Notes under the pieces: model-generated | What the model saw: the letters and a program-made list of their open reading frames with translations, nothing else | Database searches by the model: none | Told to the model about the DNA's origin: nothing | Assembly: GCF_021432765.1 (NCBI RefSeq) | Contig: NZ_CP058908.1 | Coordinates: 698,001-762,000 of the forward strand | Reading direction: 5' to 3' | From: Pseudomonas phenolilytica | GTDB taxonomy: Bacteria; Pseudomonadota; Gammaproteobacteria; Pseudomonadales; Pseudomonadaceae | DNA length: 64,000 nucleotides | Part shown: piece after piece, positions 1 through 10,900 of the stretch | Layout of the letters: every line of letters starts with the position of its first letter | Numbering within the stretch: position 1 is the first letter of the stretch | Program-made: the position numbers and the translations under genes

Positions 1-222
1 GCGATCGCCGCGCTCTATGGCCTCAAGCTGGACGGCATCGACGGCAGCCAGCCGATCGGCCAGTTCCTGGCTCAGCAGCTCGGCGGCCAGCCGGTGGTCG
101 GCGACCATGTCGACTGGAACGGCCTGGCCTGGACGATCGCCGCGATGGAAGGCGGCGAAGTGCGCAAGGTCGGCCTGAAATTTCCCGAAGGCGCCAAGCC
201 CGGCCCGCAGCTGATGTTCTGA
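1..222 (+). CDS. C-terminal end of a cation/proton antiporter (NhaP2/CvrA type), partial
   Basis: The window opens inside this reading frame, which stays open from base 1 and stops at TGA 220-222, leaving 73 residues. The visible part resembles the cytoplasmic C-terminal domain of NhaP2/CvrA-type K+/H+ antiporters, with a WNGLAWTIAAMEGG stretch followed by a KVGLKFPEG end, the TrkA_C/CorC-associated tail of that family. The assignment also rests on position: in Pseudomonas an antiporter of this kind precedes the mscK-like and selO genes, as here. The transmembrane part is outside the window, so ion specificity cannot be judged. Confidence 0.6.
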   Translation, partial: AIAALYGLKLDGIDGSQPIGQFLAQQLGGQPVVGDHVDWNGLAWTIAAMEGGEVRKVGLKFPEGAKPGPQLMF

Positions 223-313
223 TCGCGGCGGGCGCGGCGCGCCCGTCTCGCGGACTCGCACTCGCCCGGCGCAGACCGTAGACTCAGCAGTCCCTTCGTT
301 TGCGGCTGCATCC

Positions 314-3300
314 ATGTTCTCCGTGCGCACCCTACTGCTGGCGGCCCTGGCCGCACTTTCCCTGAACGCGATGCCGGCGCTGGCTCAGGCGCTGGATATC
401 ACCGGCAGCAAACCGGCCGCCGAGGCCGAAGCCAAGCCCGCCGCCCCGTCGCTCGCCGAACAGATTCAGCAGCAGGCCGAGCAGACCGCGACCGCGCGCC
501 AGCAGCTCGAAGAGCGCAGGACGCAATTCGCACAGGCGCCCAAGGAGATCGTCGAAGCCCGACGCGCACTCGATGCGCTCAAGGCCAAGCCGGACGAAGA
601 CCCGGCCAGGCGCTACGCCGGCCTGAACGTCGCGGCGCTCGATCAGCGCCTGGCCGAACGGATCGACGAGCTGGCCGAGTGGCAGAAACAGCTCAGCGCC
701 GCCAACAGCCTGATCATCACCGCGCAGACCCGCCCGGAGCGTGCGCAGGCCGCCATCGGCAGCGCCCAGGCGCGCATCCAGGAGATCAACGCGCAGCTCA
801 AGAGCGGGCGCGACGGCGGCAAGAGCCTCGGCGACGAGCAGCGCAGCCTGCTCAACGCGGAACTCGAGACCCTCGGCGCACAGATCGAACTGCGCCGCCA
901 GGAGCTGGCCGGCAACAGCCTGATGCAGGACCTGGGCAAGGCACGCCGCGACCTGCTCGCCGAACGCATCGCCCGCGCCGAGCTGGAAACCCAGGCGCTG
1001 CAGGCGCTGATCAACGAGAAGCGCCGCGCCGAGTCCGAGCAGACCGTCGCCGAGCTGTCGGCCAAGGCCGAGCAGGCCGGCTCCGATACCCTCCTGGCCG
1101 CCGAAAGCGCGGAGAACCTCAAGCTCTCCGACTACCTGCTGCGCGCCACCGAGCGGCTGAACGACCTCAACCAGCAGAACCTGCGCACCCGCCAGCAACT
1201 CGACACGCTGACGCAGACCGACCAGGCGCTGGAAGAGCAGATCAGCGTGCTCGAAGGCAGTCTGTTGCTGTCGAAGATCCTCTACCAGCAGAAGCTGACC
1301 CTCCCCAAGGTGACGCTGGACAAGAACCTCGCCGACGAGATCGCCGACCTGCGGCTCTACCAGTTCGAGCTGAACCAGGCGCGCGAGAAGGCCGGCAACG
1401 CCCAGAGCTACGTCGATCAGCTGCTCGCCAGCCAGCCGGCCGAACAGGCGACAGCGGAGCTGCGCGCCGCGCTGCTGGAACTGCTCAACACCCGCAACGA
1501 GCTGCTCGACCGGCTGAACCGCACGCTCAACGCGCTGCTCAACGAATCGATCACCCTGCAGCTGAACCAGAAGCAGCTGCACGATACGGCGAGCGCCCTG
1601 AGCGCGACGCTCGACGAGCAGATGTTCTGGATTCCCAGCAACAAGCCGCTGGACCTGAGCTGGCTGGCCAGCGCGCCGCAGCGTCTGGAGCGCCAGCTCG
1701 CCAGCATTCCCTGGCGCTCGCTGCTGGGGGAGCTGGGCGCCGGCCTGAAGGAGCGTCCGCTGCTGTTCCTGCCGCTGCTGCTGGCAATTGCCGTACTGCT
1801 CTGGCGGCGCCCGGCGATCAACGCCAAGCTCGATGCGCTGAGCCGCGACGTCGGCCATTTCCGTAACGACAGCCAACTGCATACGCCTTTGGCGCTGTTG
1901 CTCAACCTGCTGCTGGCGCTGCCCGGTGCGCTGCTGCTGGCGCTGTGCGGCTATCTGCTGCAGATGGACGCGCGTGGGCAGAACCTCGGCCTCGGTGCCG
2001 CGCTGTACGAGATGGCCCAAGCCTGGCTGGTGTTCTACACCGCCTACCGCATGCTCTCGCCGGGGCGGGTGGCGGAGCTGCACTTTCGCTGGTCGAAACC
2101 GCAAGTGACCTTCCTGCGCGACGAGCTACGCCGCCTCGGGCTGGTGGTGCTCACCCTGGTGGTGGCGGTTAGCATCGCCGAGCAGCAGCCGGCCAATCTC
2201 GCCGACGACGTGCTCGGCCTACTGGTGATCATCGCCTGCTATGCGCTGATGAGCTGGCGCATGACGCGCATCCTGCGCAAGGGACCGGCCAGCGAGAATG
2301 CGCCGCACGGACGGCTGCTGCTCGGCATGCTGTTCAGCGTGCTGCCGCTGCTGCTGATCGGCGTGGTCGGCATGGGCTACTACTACACGGCGCTCAAGCT
2401 CACCGAGCGGCTGATCGACACGCTCTATCTGCTGATGCTCTGGGTCGCGCTGGAGGCCACGCTGGTCCGCGCGCTGACCATCGCCGCGCGGCGCCTGGCC
2501 TACCAGCGCGCGCTGGCCAAGCGCCAGAGCAGCGAGGAGAACGGCAACGCCGACACCGAGACGCTGGAGGAACCCGGCCTGGACATCGAGCAGGTCAACC
2601 AGCAGTCGCTGCGCCTGACCCGCCTGGCCACCTTCGGCCTGTTCGTCGTCGCGCTGTACTGGGTCTGGTCGGACCTGATCTCGGTGGTGTCCTACCTGGA
2701 TAACGTCGCGCTCTACGAATTCACCAGCGGCAGCGGCGATACGCTGACAACCTCGGCGATCAGCCTGAACGACCTGCTCGGCGCGCTGGCCATCGTCGTC
2801 ATCACCCTGGTGCTGGCGCGCAACCTGCCCGGCCTACTGGAGGTCGCGGTGCTGTCGCGGCTGAACCTGGCGCCCGGCAGCGCCTACGCCACCGGCACGC
2901 TGCTGTCGTACACGCTGGTGGGCACCGGCATCGTTTCCACGCTGTCGACCCTCGGCGTCAGCTGGGACAAGCTGCAGTGGCTGGTGGCCGCGCTGTCGGT
3001 GGGCCTGGGTTTCGGCCTGCAGGAAATCTTCGCCAACTTCGTCTCCGGCCTGATCATCCTGTTCGAGAAACCGGTGCGCATCGGCGACGTGGTGACCATC
3101 GGCAACCTCTCCGGAACGGTCAGCCGCATCCGCATCCGTGCCACCACCATCACCGATTTCGACCACAAGGAAATCATCGTTCCGAACAAGACCTTCGTCA
3201 CCGACCAGCTGCTCAACTGGTCGCTGAGCGACACGGTCACCCGCGTCACCATCCGCATCGGCGTGGAATTCGGCTCGGACCTGGAGCAGGTTCGCGAGCT

Positions 3301-3613
3301 GCTGTTCCAGGCCGCGCGGGAGAATCCGCGCGTGCTCAAGGACCCGGAGCCGCAGGTGTTCTTCCTCAATTTTGGCGAGAGCCGCCTGGAACACGAGCTG
3401 CGCCTGCACGTGCGCGACCTCGGCGACCGCAACCCGGTGATCGACGAGATCAACCGCCGCGTCGACCGCGAGTTCCGCGAGCGCGGCATCGTCATCGCCT
3501 TCCGCCAGCTGGACGTGCATCTGAAGGACTACGCCGGACGTGAGCTGCTGCTGCCGAAGAGCCAGCCGGTCGTGACGGGCGGCCCGCTGATCAAGGATCC
3601 CGACCCAAGCTGA
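314..3613 (+). CDS. mscK: MscK/KefA-type mechanosensitive channel
   Basis: Large inner-membrane mechanosensitive channel that releases solutes and ions on hypo-osmotic stress. The 1099 residues match the usual length of MscK (about 1120). Residues 1-25 are a cleavable signal peptide ending in ALAQA. Residues 35-480 are charged, heptad-rich and Ala/Gln/Leu-rich, as in the periplasmic MscS_porin domain. Hydrophobic segments begin at about 481 and recur to about 880. The pore-lining MscS helix and beta domain follow at about 885-985, with GLGFGLQEIFANFVSGLI and then FEKPVRIGD. The C-terminal alpha/beta domain runs to the end. The ATG has only a weak ribosome binding site, but the signal peptide begins directly there. 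The gene follows the antiporter fragment by 91 bp and precedes selO. Confidence 0.92.
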   Translation: MFSVRTLLLAALAALSLNAMPALAQALDITGSKPAAEAEAKPAAPSLAEQIQQQAEQTATARQQLEERRTQFAQAPKEIVEARRALDALKAKPDEDPARRYAGLNVAALDQRLAERIDELAEWQKQLSAANSLIITAQTRPERAQAAIGSAQARIQEINAQLKSGRDGGKSLGDEQRSLLNAELETLGAQIELRRQELAGNSLMQDLGKARRDLLAERIARAELETQALQALINEKRRAESEQTVAELSAKAEQAGSDTLLAAESAENLKLSDYLLRATERLNDLNQQNLRTRQQLDTLTQTDQALEEQISVLEGSLLLSKILYQQKLTLPKVTLDKNLADEIADLRLYQFELNQAREKAGNAQSYVDQLLASQPAEQATAELRAALLELLNTRNELLDRLNRTLNALLNESITLQLNQKQLHDTASALSATLDEQMFWIPSNKPLDLSWLASAPQRLERQLASIPWRSLLGELGAGLKERPLLFLPLLLAIAVLLWRRPAINAKLDALSRDVGHFRNDSQLHTPLALLLNLLLALPGALLLALCGYLLQMDARGQNLGLGAALYEMAQAWLVFYTAYRMLSPGRVAELHFRWSKPQVTFLRDELRRLGLVVLTLVVAVSIAEQQPANLADDVLGLLVIIACYALMSWRMTRILRKGPASENAPHGRLLLGMLFSVLPLLLIGVVGMGYYYTALKLTERLIDTLYLLMLWVALEATLVRALTIAARRLAYQRALAKRQSSEENGNADTETLEEPGLDIEQVNQQSLRLTRLATFGLFVVALYWVWSDLISVVSYLDNVALYEFTSGSGDTLTTSAISLNDLLGALAIVVITLVLARNLPGLLEVAVLSRLNLAPGSAYATGTLLSYTLVGTGIVSTLSTLGVSWDKLQWLVAALSVGLGFGLQEIFANFVSGLIILFEKPVRIGDVVTIGNLSGTVSRIRIRATTITDFDHKEIIVPNKTFVTDQLLNWSLSDTVTRVTIRIGVEFGSDLEQVRELLFQAARENPRVLKDPEPQVFFLNFGESRLEHELRLHVRDLGDRNPVIDEINRRVDREFRERGIVIAFRQLDVHLKDYAGRELLLPKSQPVVTGGPLIKDPDPS

Positions 3614-3643
3614 ACCCCACTGCGCGGTAAGAGCCTAATCTGA

Positions 3644-5197
<1,554 letters not shown>

Positions 5198-5310
5198 GGC
5201 GCCGCTCACACCTGACTGCCACATCGCAACGGCAGGTTGCGCCAGCCCTACGGGGCTGAATGTCTTGCGTAGTGGCGATTGGTTTGGAAGCTGTACAGGC
5301 AAGAAGAGCC

Positions 5311-5345
5311 GTAGGGTGGAAAACACGCGCAGCGATGTTCCACCT
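5311..5345. repeat. REP-like extragenic palindrome
   Basis: An inverted repeat with arms GGTGGAA (5315-5321) and TTCCACC (5338-5344) surrounds a 16-nt GC-rich centre and is preceded by GTAGG. It sits in the 168-bp gap between the convergent selO and receiver-kinase genes. Elements of the form GTAGGGTGGAAAA...TTTTCCACC are scattered between genes in Pseudomonas stutzeri-type genomes. This identification is from memory, and only one copy is in the window. Confidence 0.5.
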
Positions 5346-5365
5346 CCTCGCCGGCAGCGAGGAAC

Positions 5366-6571
5366 TCAGCCCTCCAACGCCGGGCTCTGCAACGGCAAGG
5401 TCACCCGAAACAACGCCCCCTGCCCCTCCTCGCTCTCGACCTGGATACGCCCGCCATGCGCGTTGACGATCTGCTCAGCGATGAACAGGCCAAGCCCCAG
5501 CCCGGCGCTGCTCTCGCTACCCTCGGCGCGCTCGAACTGGCAGAAGATGCGCGCCAGGCTTTCCGGCTTGATGCCGATACCATGGTCGCGCACCTCGATC
5601 CGCGCGCCCTCGGCGCAGGGCCCCACGCTCACCTGCACCGGATTGCCGGCGCCGTAGCGCATGGCGTTGGTGAGCAGGTTGGCCACCACCTGCTCGATGC
5701 GAAAGGCGTCCCAGACGCCGACGACCGACTCGGCCTGCTGCAGCTGCAACGTGCAGCCGCGTCCTTCCATTTGCGCGGCGAAGCTCTCCAGCACATGCGC
5801 GACCAGCTCGGCGAGGTCGATGCGGCTCGGGCGGATCGACAGCTTGCCGGTGCGGATGCGCGAAACATCCAGCATGTCGTCGATCAGGCGAATCAGGCTC
5901 TGCACCTGCCGCTCGTCCTTCTCGACCATGCTGCGCAAACGGTCCTCGCTGAAGGCGGCGAAATTACCGCGCGCCAGCTGCAGCTTGCGCAGCTGCACTT
6001 CGAGGATCAGCGTGTTGAGCGGGGTCTTCAGCTCGTGAGAGACGATGGACATGAAGTCGTCGCGCATGCGCACGGCATTCTCCAGTTCGGCCTGGGTGCT
6101 GCGCAGCTCGTCAAGCAGCACCTCCTGCTCGCGCCGGCTCTTTTCCAGCGCCTCCAGCTGACGCGCCATGCGCTTGCGGTTGCGATAGAGGTCGACGAAC
6201 ACGCTGGCCTTGCTGCGCACCGCGTGCGCATCCAGCGGCTTGTGCAGGAAGTCCACCGCACCGCTCTCGTAACCCTTGAAGGCGTAGTTGAGCTCGCGCC
6301 CGGCGGCGCTGACGAAGACGATGGGAATGTGCTTGGTGCGCTCGGTGCCGCGCATCAGCTCGGCCAGCTGGAAGCCATCCATACCGGGCATCTGCACGTC
6401 GAGGATCGCCAGCGCGAATTCGTGCTGCAGCAACAGTTCCAGCGCCTGCTCGGCCGATTCGGCCTCATGCACGCGGATGCCCGGTGCCTGCAACAGCGCG
6501 CCGAGCGCCAGCAGGTTCTCCGGTAGGTCGTCGACGATCAGCAGATTCGCCTCATCGGTTTGATAGGGCAT
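5366..6571 (-). CDS. Response regulator-histidine kinase fusion (REC-HisKA-HATPase)
   Basis: Soluble 401-residue protein with an N-terminal receiver domain (about 8-125, phospho-acceptor Asp58 in LDVQMPGMDG, conserved Lys in FLHKPLD). A coiled linker (130-170) leads to a HisKA domain with His179 in SHELKTPLNTL. The HATPase domain shows the N box NLLTNAMRYG, G1 DHGIGI and G2 GLGLGLFIAEQ. It therefore can both receive and donate phosphate. It is the last gene of a four-gene minus-strand operon, 3 bp after the cheB-like gene, so it probably receives signals from or relays them for the hybrid kinase encoded first. There are no membrane segments. The target is unknown. Confidence 0.88.
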   Translation of the reverse strand: MPYQTDEANLLIVDDLPENLLALGALLQAPGIRVHEAESAEQALELLLQHEFALAILDVQMPGMDGFQLAELMRGTERTKHIPIVFVSAAGRELNYAFKGYESGAVDFLHKPLDAHAVRSKASVFVDLYRNRKRMARQLEALEKSRREQEVLLDELRSTQAELENAVRMRDDFMSIVSHELKTPLNTLILEVQLRKLQLARGNFAAFSEDRLRSMVEKDERQVQSLIRLIDDMLDVSRIRTGKLSIRPSRIDLAELVAHVLESFAAQMEGRGCTLQLQQAESVVGVWDAFRIEQVVANLLTNAMRYGAGNPVQVSVGPCAEGARIEVRDHGIGIKPESLARIFCQFERAEGSESSAGLGLGLFIAEQIVNAHGGRIQVESEEGQGALFRVTLPLQSPALEG

Positions 6572-6574
6572 GGC

Positions 6575-7177
6575 TCACTCCAGTTCGCGCAACAATCGGT
6601 GTATGTCGCGCAGAGGCAAAATGTAGTCCGGCGCGAAGCGCTGGAGTGCGGCGCGCGGCATGCTGTCGACTTCCGCCTCGTCCGGATCCTGGACGATGGT
6701 CAGACCACCGGCGCGATGAATCGCTTCGAGGCCGGCGGCGCCGTCCTCGTTGGCGCCGGTCAGCAGGATGCCGGCCACGCGCTCGCCCCAGGCGTCGGCG
6801 GCGGACTCGAACAGCACGTCGATCGACGGCCGGGAAAAATGCACGCTGTCGTCCTGACTCAGCGACAGGCTGGCGTCCTGCTCGACCAGCAGGTGATAGC
6901 CGGGCGCGGCAAAATACAGGGTGCCGCCGCGCACCGTCTCCTTCTCGTCGGCTTCCTTGACGTGCAGGCCGGTCTTGCGCCGGAAAATCTCCGCCAGCTG
7001 CGTCGGCACGCCTGACGGGATGTGCTGCACCACCAGCAGCGGCAGACGGAACGTCGCCGCCAGCCCGTCGACCAGCACGCTGAGCGCGGCCAGGCCGCCC
7101 GCCGAGGTGCCGATAACCACCGCCTCGATGGGCGGCTGCCGCTTGCCGGCCACGCGCCGGGGTGCCTGGCTGCTCAT
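6575..7177 (-). CDS. Stand-alone CheB-type methylesterase domain protein
   Basis: The 200-residue product consists of a CheB catalytic domain without the usual N-terminal receiver domain. The Ser-His-Asp triad can be placed at Ser25 (GTSAGG), His52 (VQHIPSG) and Asp145 (TGANEDGAAG). The start ATG at 7177 overlaps the stop of the upstream cheR-like gene (ATGA), which fixes the start and shows translational coupling. Classical CheB demethylates chemoreceptor glutamates. Here there is no receptor, cheA or cheW in the operon, so the substrate may be a receptor encoded elsewhere or a component of this sensory module. Confidence 0.9.
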   Translation of the reverse strand: MSSQAPRRVAGKRQPPIEAVVIGTSAGGLAALSVLVDGLAATFRLPLLVVQHIPSGVPTQLAEIFRRKTGLHVKEADEKETVRGGTLYFAAPGYHLLVEQDASLSLSQDDSVHFSRPSIDVLFESAADAWGERVAGILLTGANEDGAAGLEAIHRAGGLTIVQDPDEAEVDSMPRAALQRFAPDYILPLRDIHRLLRELE

Positions 7178-7992
7178 AGCTTGCGGAAGATCCGTTCCGA
7201 TTTGTCGAAGGCCTCGAACTGCCCGGCGTAGGCGGAGAATTCCACCGTTTCCTTGGCGCCCAGGCCAAGGAAACCGCGATGGCAGAGCGAGTCGTGGAAC
7301 AGTCCGAAGGCACGGTCCTGCAGCGACTTGTTGAAATAGATCAGCACGTTGCGGCAGGAGATCAGCTGGGTTTCGGCAAACACGCTGTCGGTCGCCAGGC
7401 TGTGATCGGCGAAAGTGACGTTCTGCTTGAGCGCCTTGTCCATCAGCACCGCGTCGTAGGCGACCGTGCAATAGTCGGCGAAGCTGGTCCGGCCGCCGGC
7501 CTGCTGATAGTTGTCGGTGTATTTGTTCAGGTGCTGGACGGGGAAGATGCCCCGGCGCGCCTGTGCCAGCGAGCGCGGGTTGATATCGGTGGCATAGATC
7601 AGCGAGCGCTCCAGCAGGCCTTCCTCCTTGAGCAGGATGGCCATCGAGTAGACCTCCTCGCCGGTACTGCAGCCGGCGATCCAGATCTTCAGCGACGGGT
7701 AGGTGCGCAGTACCGGCACCACCTGCTCGCGCAGTGCGCGAAAGTATCCGGGGTCGCGAAACATCTCGCTGACCGGGATGGTCAGGTACTGCAGCAGATC
7801 CATGAAGGCCCGCGCGTCATGGAGAATGCGGTGCTGCAGCGCCGAGATGTTCTCGCAGTCCAGCTGCTTGAGCGCAAGCGCCACCCGGCGCTTGAGCGAA
7901 GCGCCGGAATAGTCGCGAAAGTCGTAGCTGTACCTGAGGTAGATCGCCTCGATCAGCAGCTTCAGCTCGATATCGGTGCTGCGCTCGGGCAT
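7174..7992 (-). CDS. CheR-type protein-glutamate methyltransferase
   Basis: S-adenosylmethionine-dependent methyltransferase of the CheR family, 272 residues. The N-terminal helical domain is followed by the SAM-binding Rossmann domain with the AGCSTGEE signature (family usually CSTGEEPYS, here CSTGEEVYS) and the CRNVLIYF motif typical of CheR near the end of the fold. It starts 1 bp upstream of where the hybrid kinase stops and overlaps the cheB-like gene by 4 bp. CheR/CheB pairs embedded with hybrid kinases are known in pseudomonads as signalling modules separate from flagellar chemotaxis. What it methylates cannot be told from the sequence. Confidence 0.9.
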   Translation of the reverse strand: MPERSTDIELKLLIEAIYLRYSYDFRDYSGASLKRRVALALKQLDCENISALQHRILHDARAFMDLLQYLTIPVSEMFRDPGYFRALREQVVPVLRTYPSLKIWIAGCSTGEEVYSMAILLKEEGLLERSLIYATDINPRSLAQARRGIFPVQHLNKYTDNYQQAGGRTSFADYCTVAYDAVLMDKALKQNVTFADHSLATDSVFAETQLISCRNVLIYFNKSLQDRAFGLFHDSLCHRGFLGLGAKETVEFSAYAGQFEAFDKSERIFRKL

Positions 7993-7993
7993 G

Positions 7994-10900
7994 TCACAGC
8001 AGCTCCACTTTCGGCAGCCAGACGCGGATCAGCGAGAACAGCCGGTCGAGGTCGATCGGCTTGGCCAGGTAATCGTTGGCACCGGCGCTCAGGCTGCGGT
8101 CCTGGTCGGTTTTCATCGCCTTGGCGGTGACGGCGATGATCGGCAGCTTGGCCAGACGCGGGTCCTTGCGGATTTCCTGCATGGCGGTGAAACCGTCCAT
8201 CTCCGGCATCATGATGTCCATCAACACCAGATCGATGGTGCTGTCGTGCCGCAGCTTGGCGATGGCTTCCAGGCCGTTGCGGGCGATCTCCACCACGGCG
8301 CCCTTCTGTTCCAGCGCGCTGGTCAGGGCGAAGACGTTACGCACGTCGTCGTCGACCACCAGCAGCTTGCGTCCCTCGAAGGCCTTCTCGCGGCTGCGCG
8401 CGCTCTTGAGCATTCTCTGCCGCTCCGGCGGCATGTCCGACTCGACCTTGTGCAGGAACAGCGTGACCTCGTCGAGCAGCCGTTCCGGCGAGCGCGCGCC
8501 CTTGATGATGATCGAGCGCGAATACTTGAGCAGCGCCGCCTCCTCATCGCGGGTCAGGTTGCGCCCGGTGTAGACGATCACCGGCGGGAAAGAGCAGATG
8601 TCCTCCTTGGCCATGCGCTCGAGCAGCTCGCTGCCGTCCATGTCCGGCAGCTTGAGGTCGATGATCATGCAATCGAAGGCGGTGCTGCGCAGCAGCTCGA
8701 GCGCCTGCTCGCCGAACTCGACAGCGGTGATCTCGATATCCACATCCTCGATCAGCCGCGACACGCTCTCGCGCTGGCGGGCGTCGTCCTCGACCAGCAG
8801 GATGCGCTTGACCTTCTGCGCCAGCTTGGCCTCCAGACGGCTGAACACCTCCTTGAGCTCGTCGCGGGTGGTGGGCTTGAGCGCGTAGCCCACCGCGCCC
8901 ATCTGCAGCGCGGCCTCCTTGCGATCCTCCACCGAGACCACGTGCACCGGGATGTGCCGGGTCGCCGGGTTCTCCTTCAGGCGTTCGAGCACGGTCAGCC
9001 CGGAATGGTCGGGCAGGCGCATGTCCAGCAGGATGGCATCTGGCTTGTACTGCACGGCGGTGTCGAAACCGTCGTCGGCGTTCTGCGCGATCAGGCAGCT
9101 GTACTGCAGCTCGTGCGCCAGCTCGCGCAGGATGCCGGCAAACTGCGGCTCGTCCTCGATGACCAGCACCGAGCGGGCGGTGAACGGATAGGCGTCGCGA
9201 TCATCGGCAATCGACGCGACGACCGGCCTGGGCGCCGGTGCCGGTGCCGGTGCCGGTGCCGGTGCTTCGGCGCGCGACACGACGGGCGATGCGACAGGCA
9301 GTGGCGCAGGCGGCACCACGCGGCTGGGAGCGGCGTAATGCTCCGGCAGCAGCAGGGTGAAGGTGCTGCCCATGCCGACCTCGCTCTGCACCTCGAGCGA
9401 GCCACCGAGCAACTGCGCCAGCTCGCGCGAGATCGACAGCCCCAGCCCGGTGCCGCCATAGCGTCGGTTGGTGGTGCCGTCGGCCTGGCGGAAGGCCTCG
9501 AAGATCGCCGCTTGATGCTCCGGCGCGATGCCGATGCCGGTGTCACTGACGCTGAAGGCGATCCGGCCGTCGCCGTGCGGTGCGATGCGCAGGCACACCG
9601 AGCCGCTCTCGGTGAACTTGAAGGCATTGGCCAGCAGGTTCTTGAGAATCTGCTCCAGACGCTGGCGATCGGTGTACAGGCTCGGCGGCAGGTCGTCGGC
9701 CAATTCGACGCGCAGCTCCAGCGCCTTCTCCAGCGACTGTGCCAGGAACAGGCTCTTCAGCCCGTCGGCCAGCCGGGCCAGAAGAGTTGCCTCGGGGTGC
9801 ACGTCGAGCTTGCCGGCTTCGACCTTGGCGATGTCGAGGATATCGTTGATCAGCGTGAGCAGATCGTTGCCGGCCGAATAGATCGAGCGGGCGAACTGCA
9901 CCTGATCGTCACTGAGGTTGCCCTGCGGATTGTCGGCCAGCAGCTTGGCGAGGATCAGCGAACTGTTCAGCGGCGTGCGCAGTTCGTGCGACATGTTGGC
10001 GAGGAATTCGGACTTGTAACGGCTGGCGCGCTGCAGTTCGTCGGCGCGCTCCTCGAGCAGCAGCTGCGCCTCGCGCAGACGCCCGTTCTTCTCGTCCATC
10101 TCGTCGCGCTGGCGGGCCAGGGTATCGGCCTGCTCGGCCAGCTGCTCATTGGTCTGCTCCAGCTCGACCTGCTGCTCCTCCAGATGCATCTGCGATTCGC
10201 GCAGGGCGCTGGACTGCTCCTCCAGCTCCTCGTTGGCGGCGCGCAGTTCTTCCTGTTGCACCTGCAGTTCTTCGTTGAGCTGCTGGGTTTCGGCGAGCAC
10301 GCGCTGCAGCCGCTGACGATAACGCGCCGCCTCGATGGCCGCGCCGATGGCCGCGCCGACCCGGCGCAGCAACTCGCGATCCTGCTCGCGCAGGGGACGC
10401 AGGAAGCCGAGTTCGATCACCGCGTTGAGCATGCCGCTGTCTTCCACCGGCACGATCAGTACCGAGCTCGGCACGGTCGCGCCCAGTGCCGAGCTGACGC
10501 GCAGATAGTCGGCCGGCAGCTGTTCGAGGGCCAGTTCGCGCCGCTCCAGCGCGGCCTGGCCAACCAGCCCGGCGCCGAATTCGAGCACAAGGTTGTCGTC
10601 CAGCCGCTGCGGATCGTAGGCGAACTCGGCGACGCGCTGCAGCTTGCCGTCCTGCACCACGTAGAGCGCACCGACGGCGATGTCGAGATAGCGCGCAAGA
10701 AACTGCAGGATGCTCTGACCCAGCGCCGGCAGCGCCATCTCGCCGATGATCGCCTCGCCCAGCTGGCTTTGCCCGGTGCGGTACCAGGCCTGTTGTTCAA
10801 GCAAACGGGCGTGCGCCTGCTGCCCGGCGAGCAGCGTGCTGTAGGTGTTCGACAGGCCGAGCAGATCGCGGCGGCCGAACCAGGCCAGCAGGCCGCTGAA

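Noticed and set aside
332..2104. 590-codon minus-strand frame opposite the mscK-like gene
   Set aside because: Shadow of the channel gene; composition is Gln/Arg/Leu-rich, with no family motif and no ribosome binding site.
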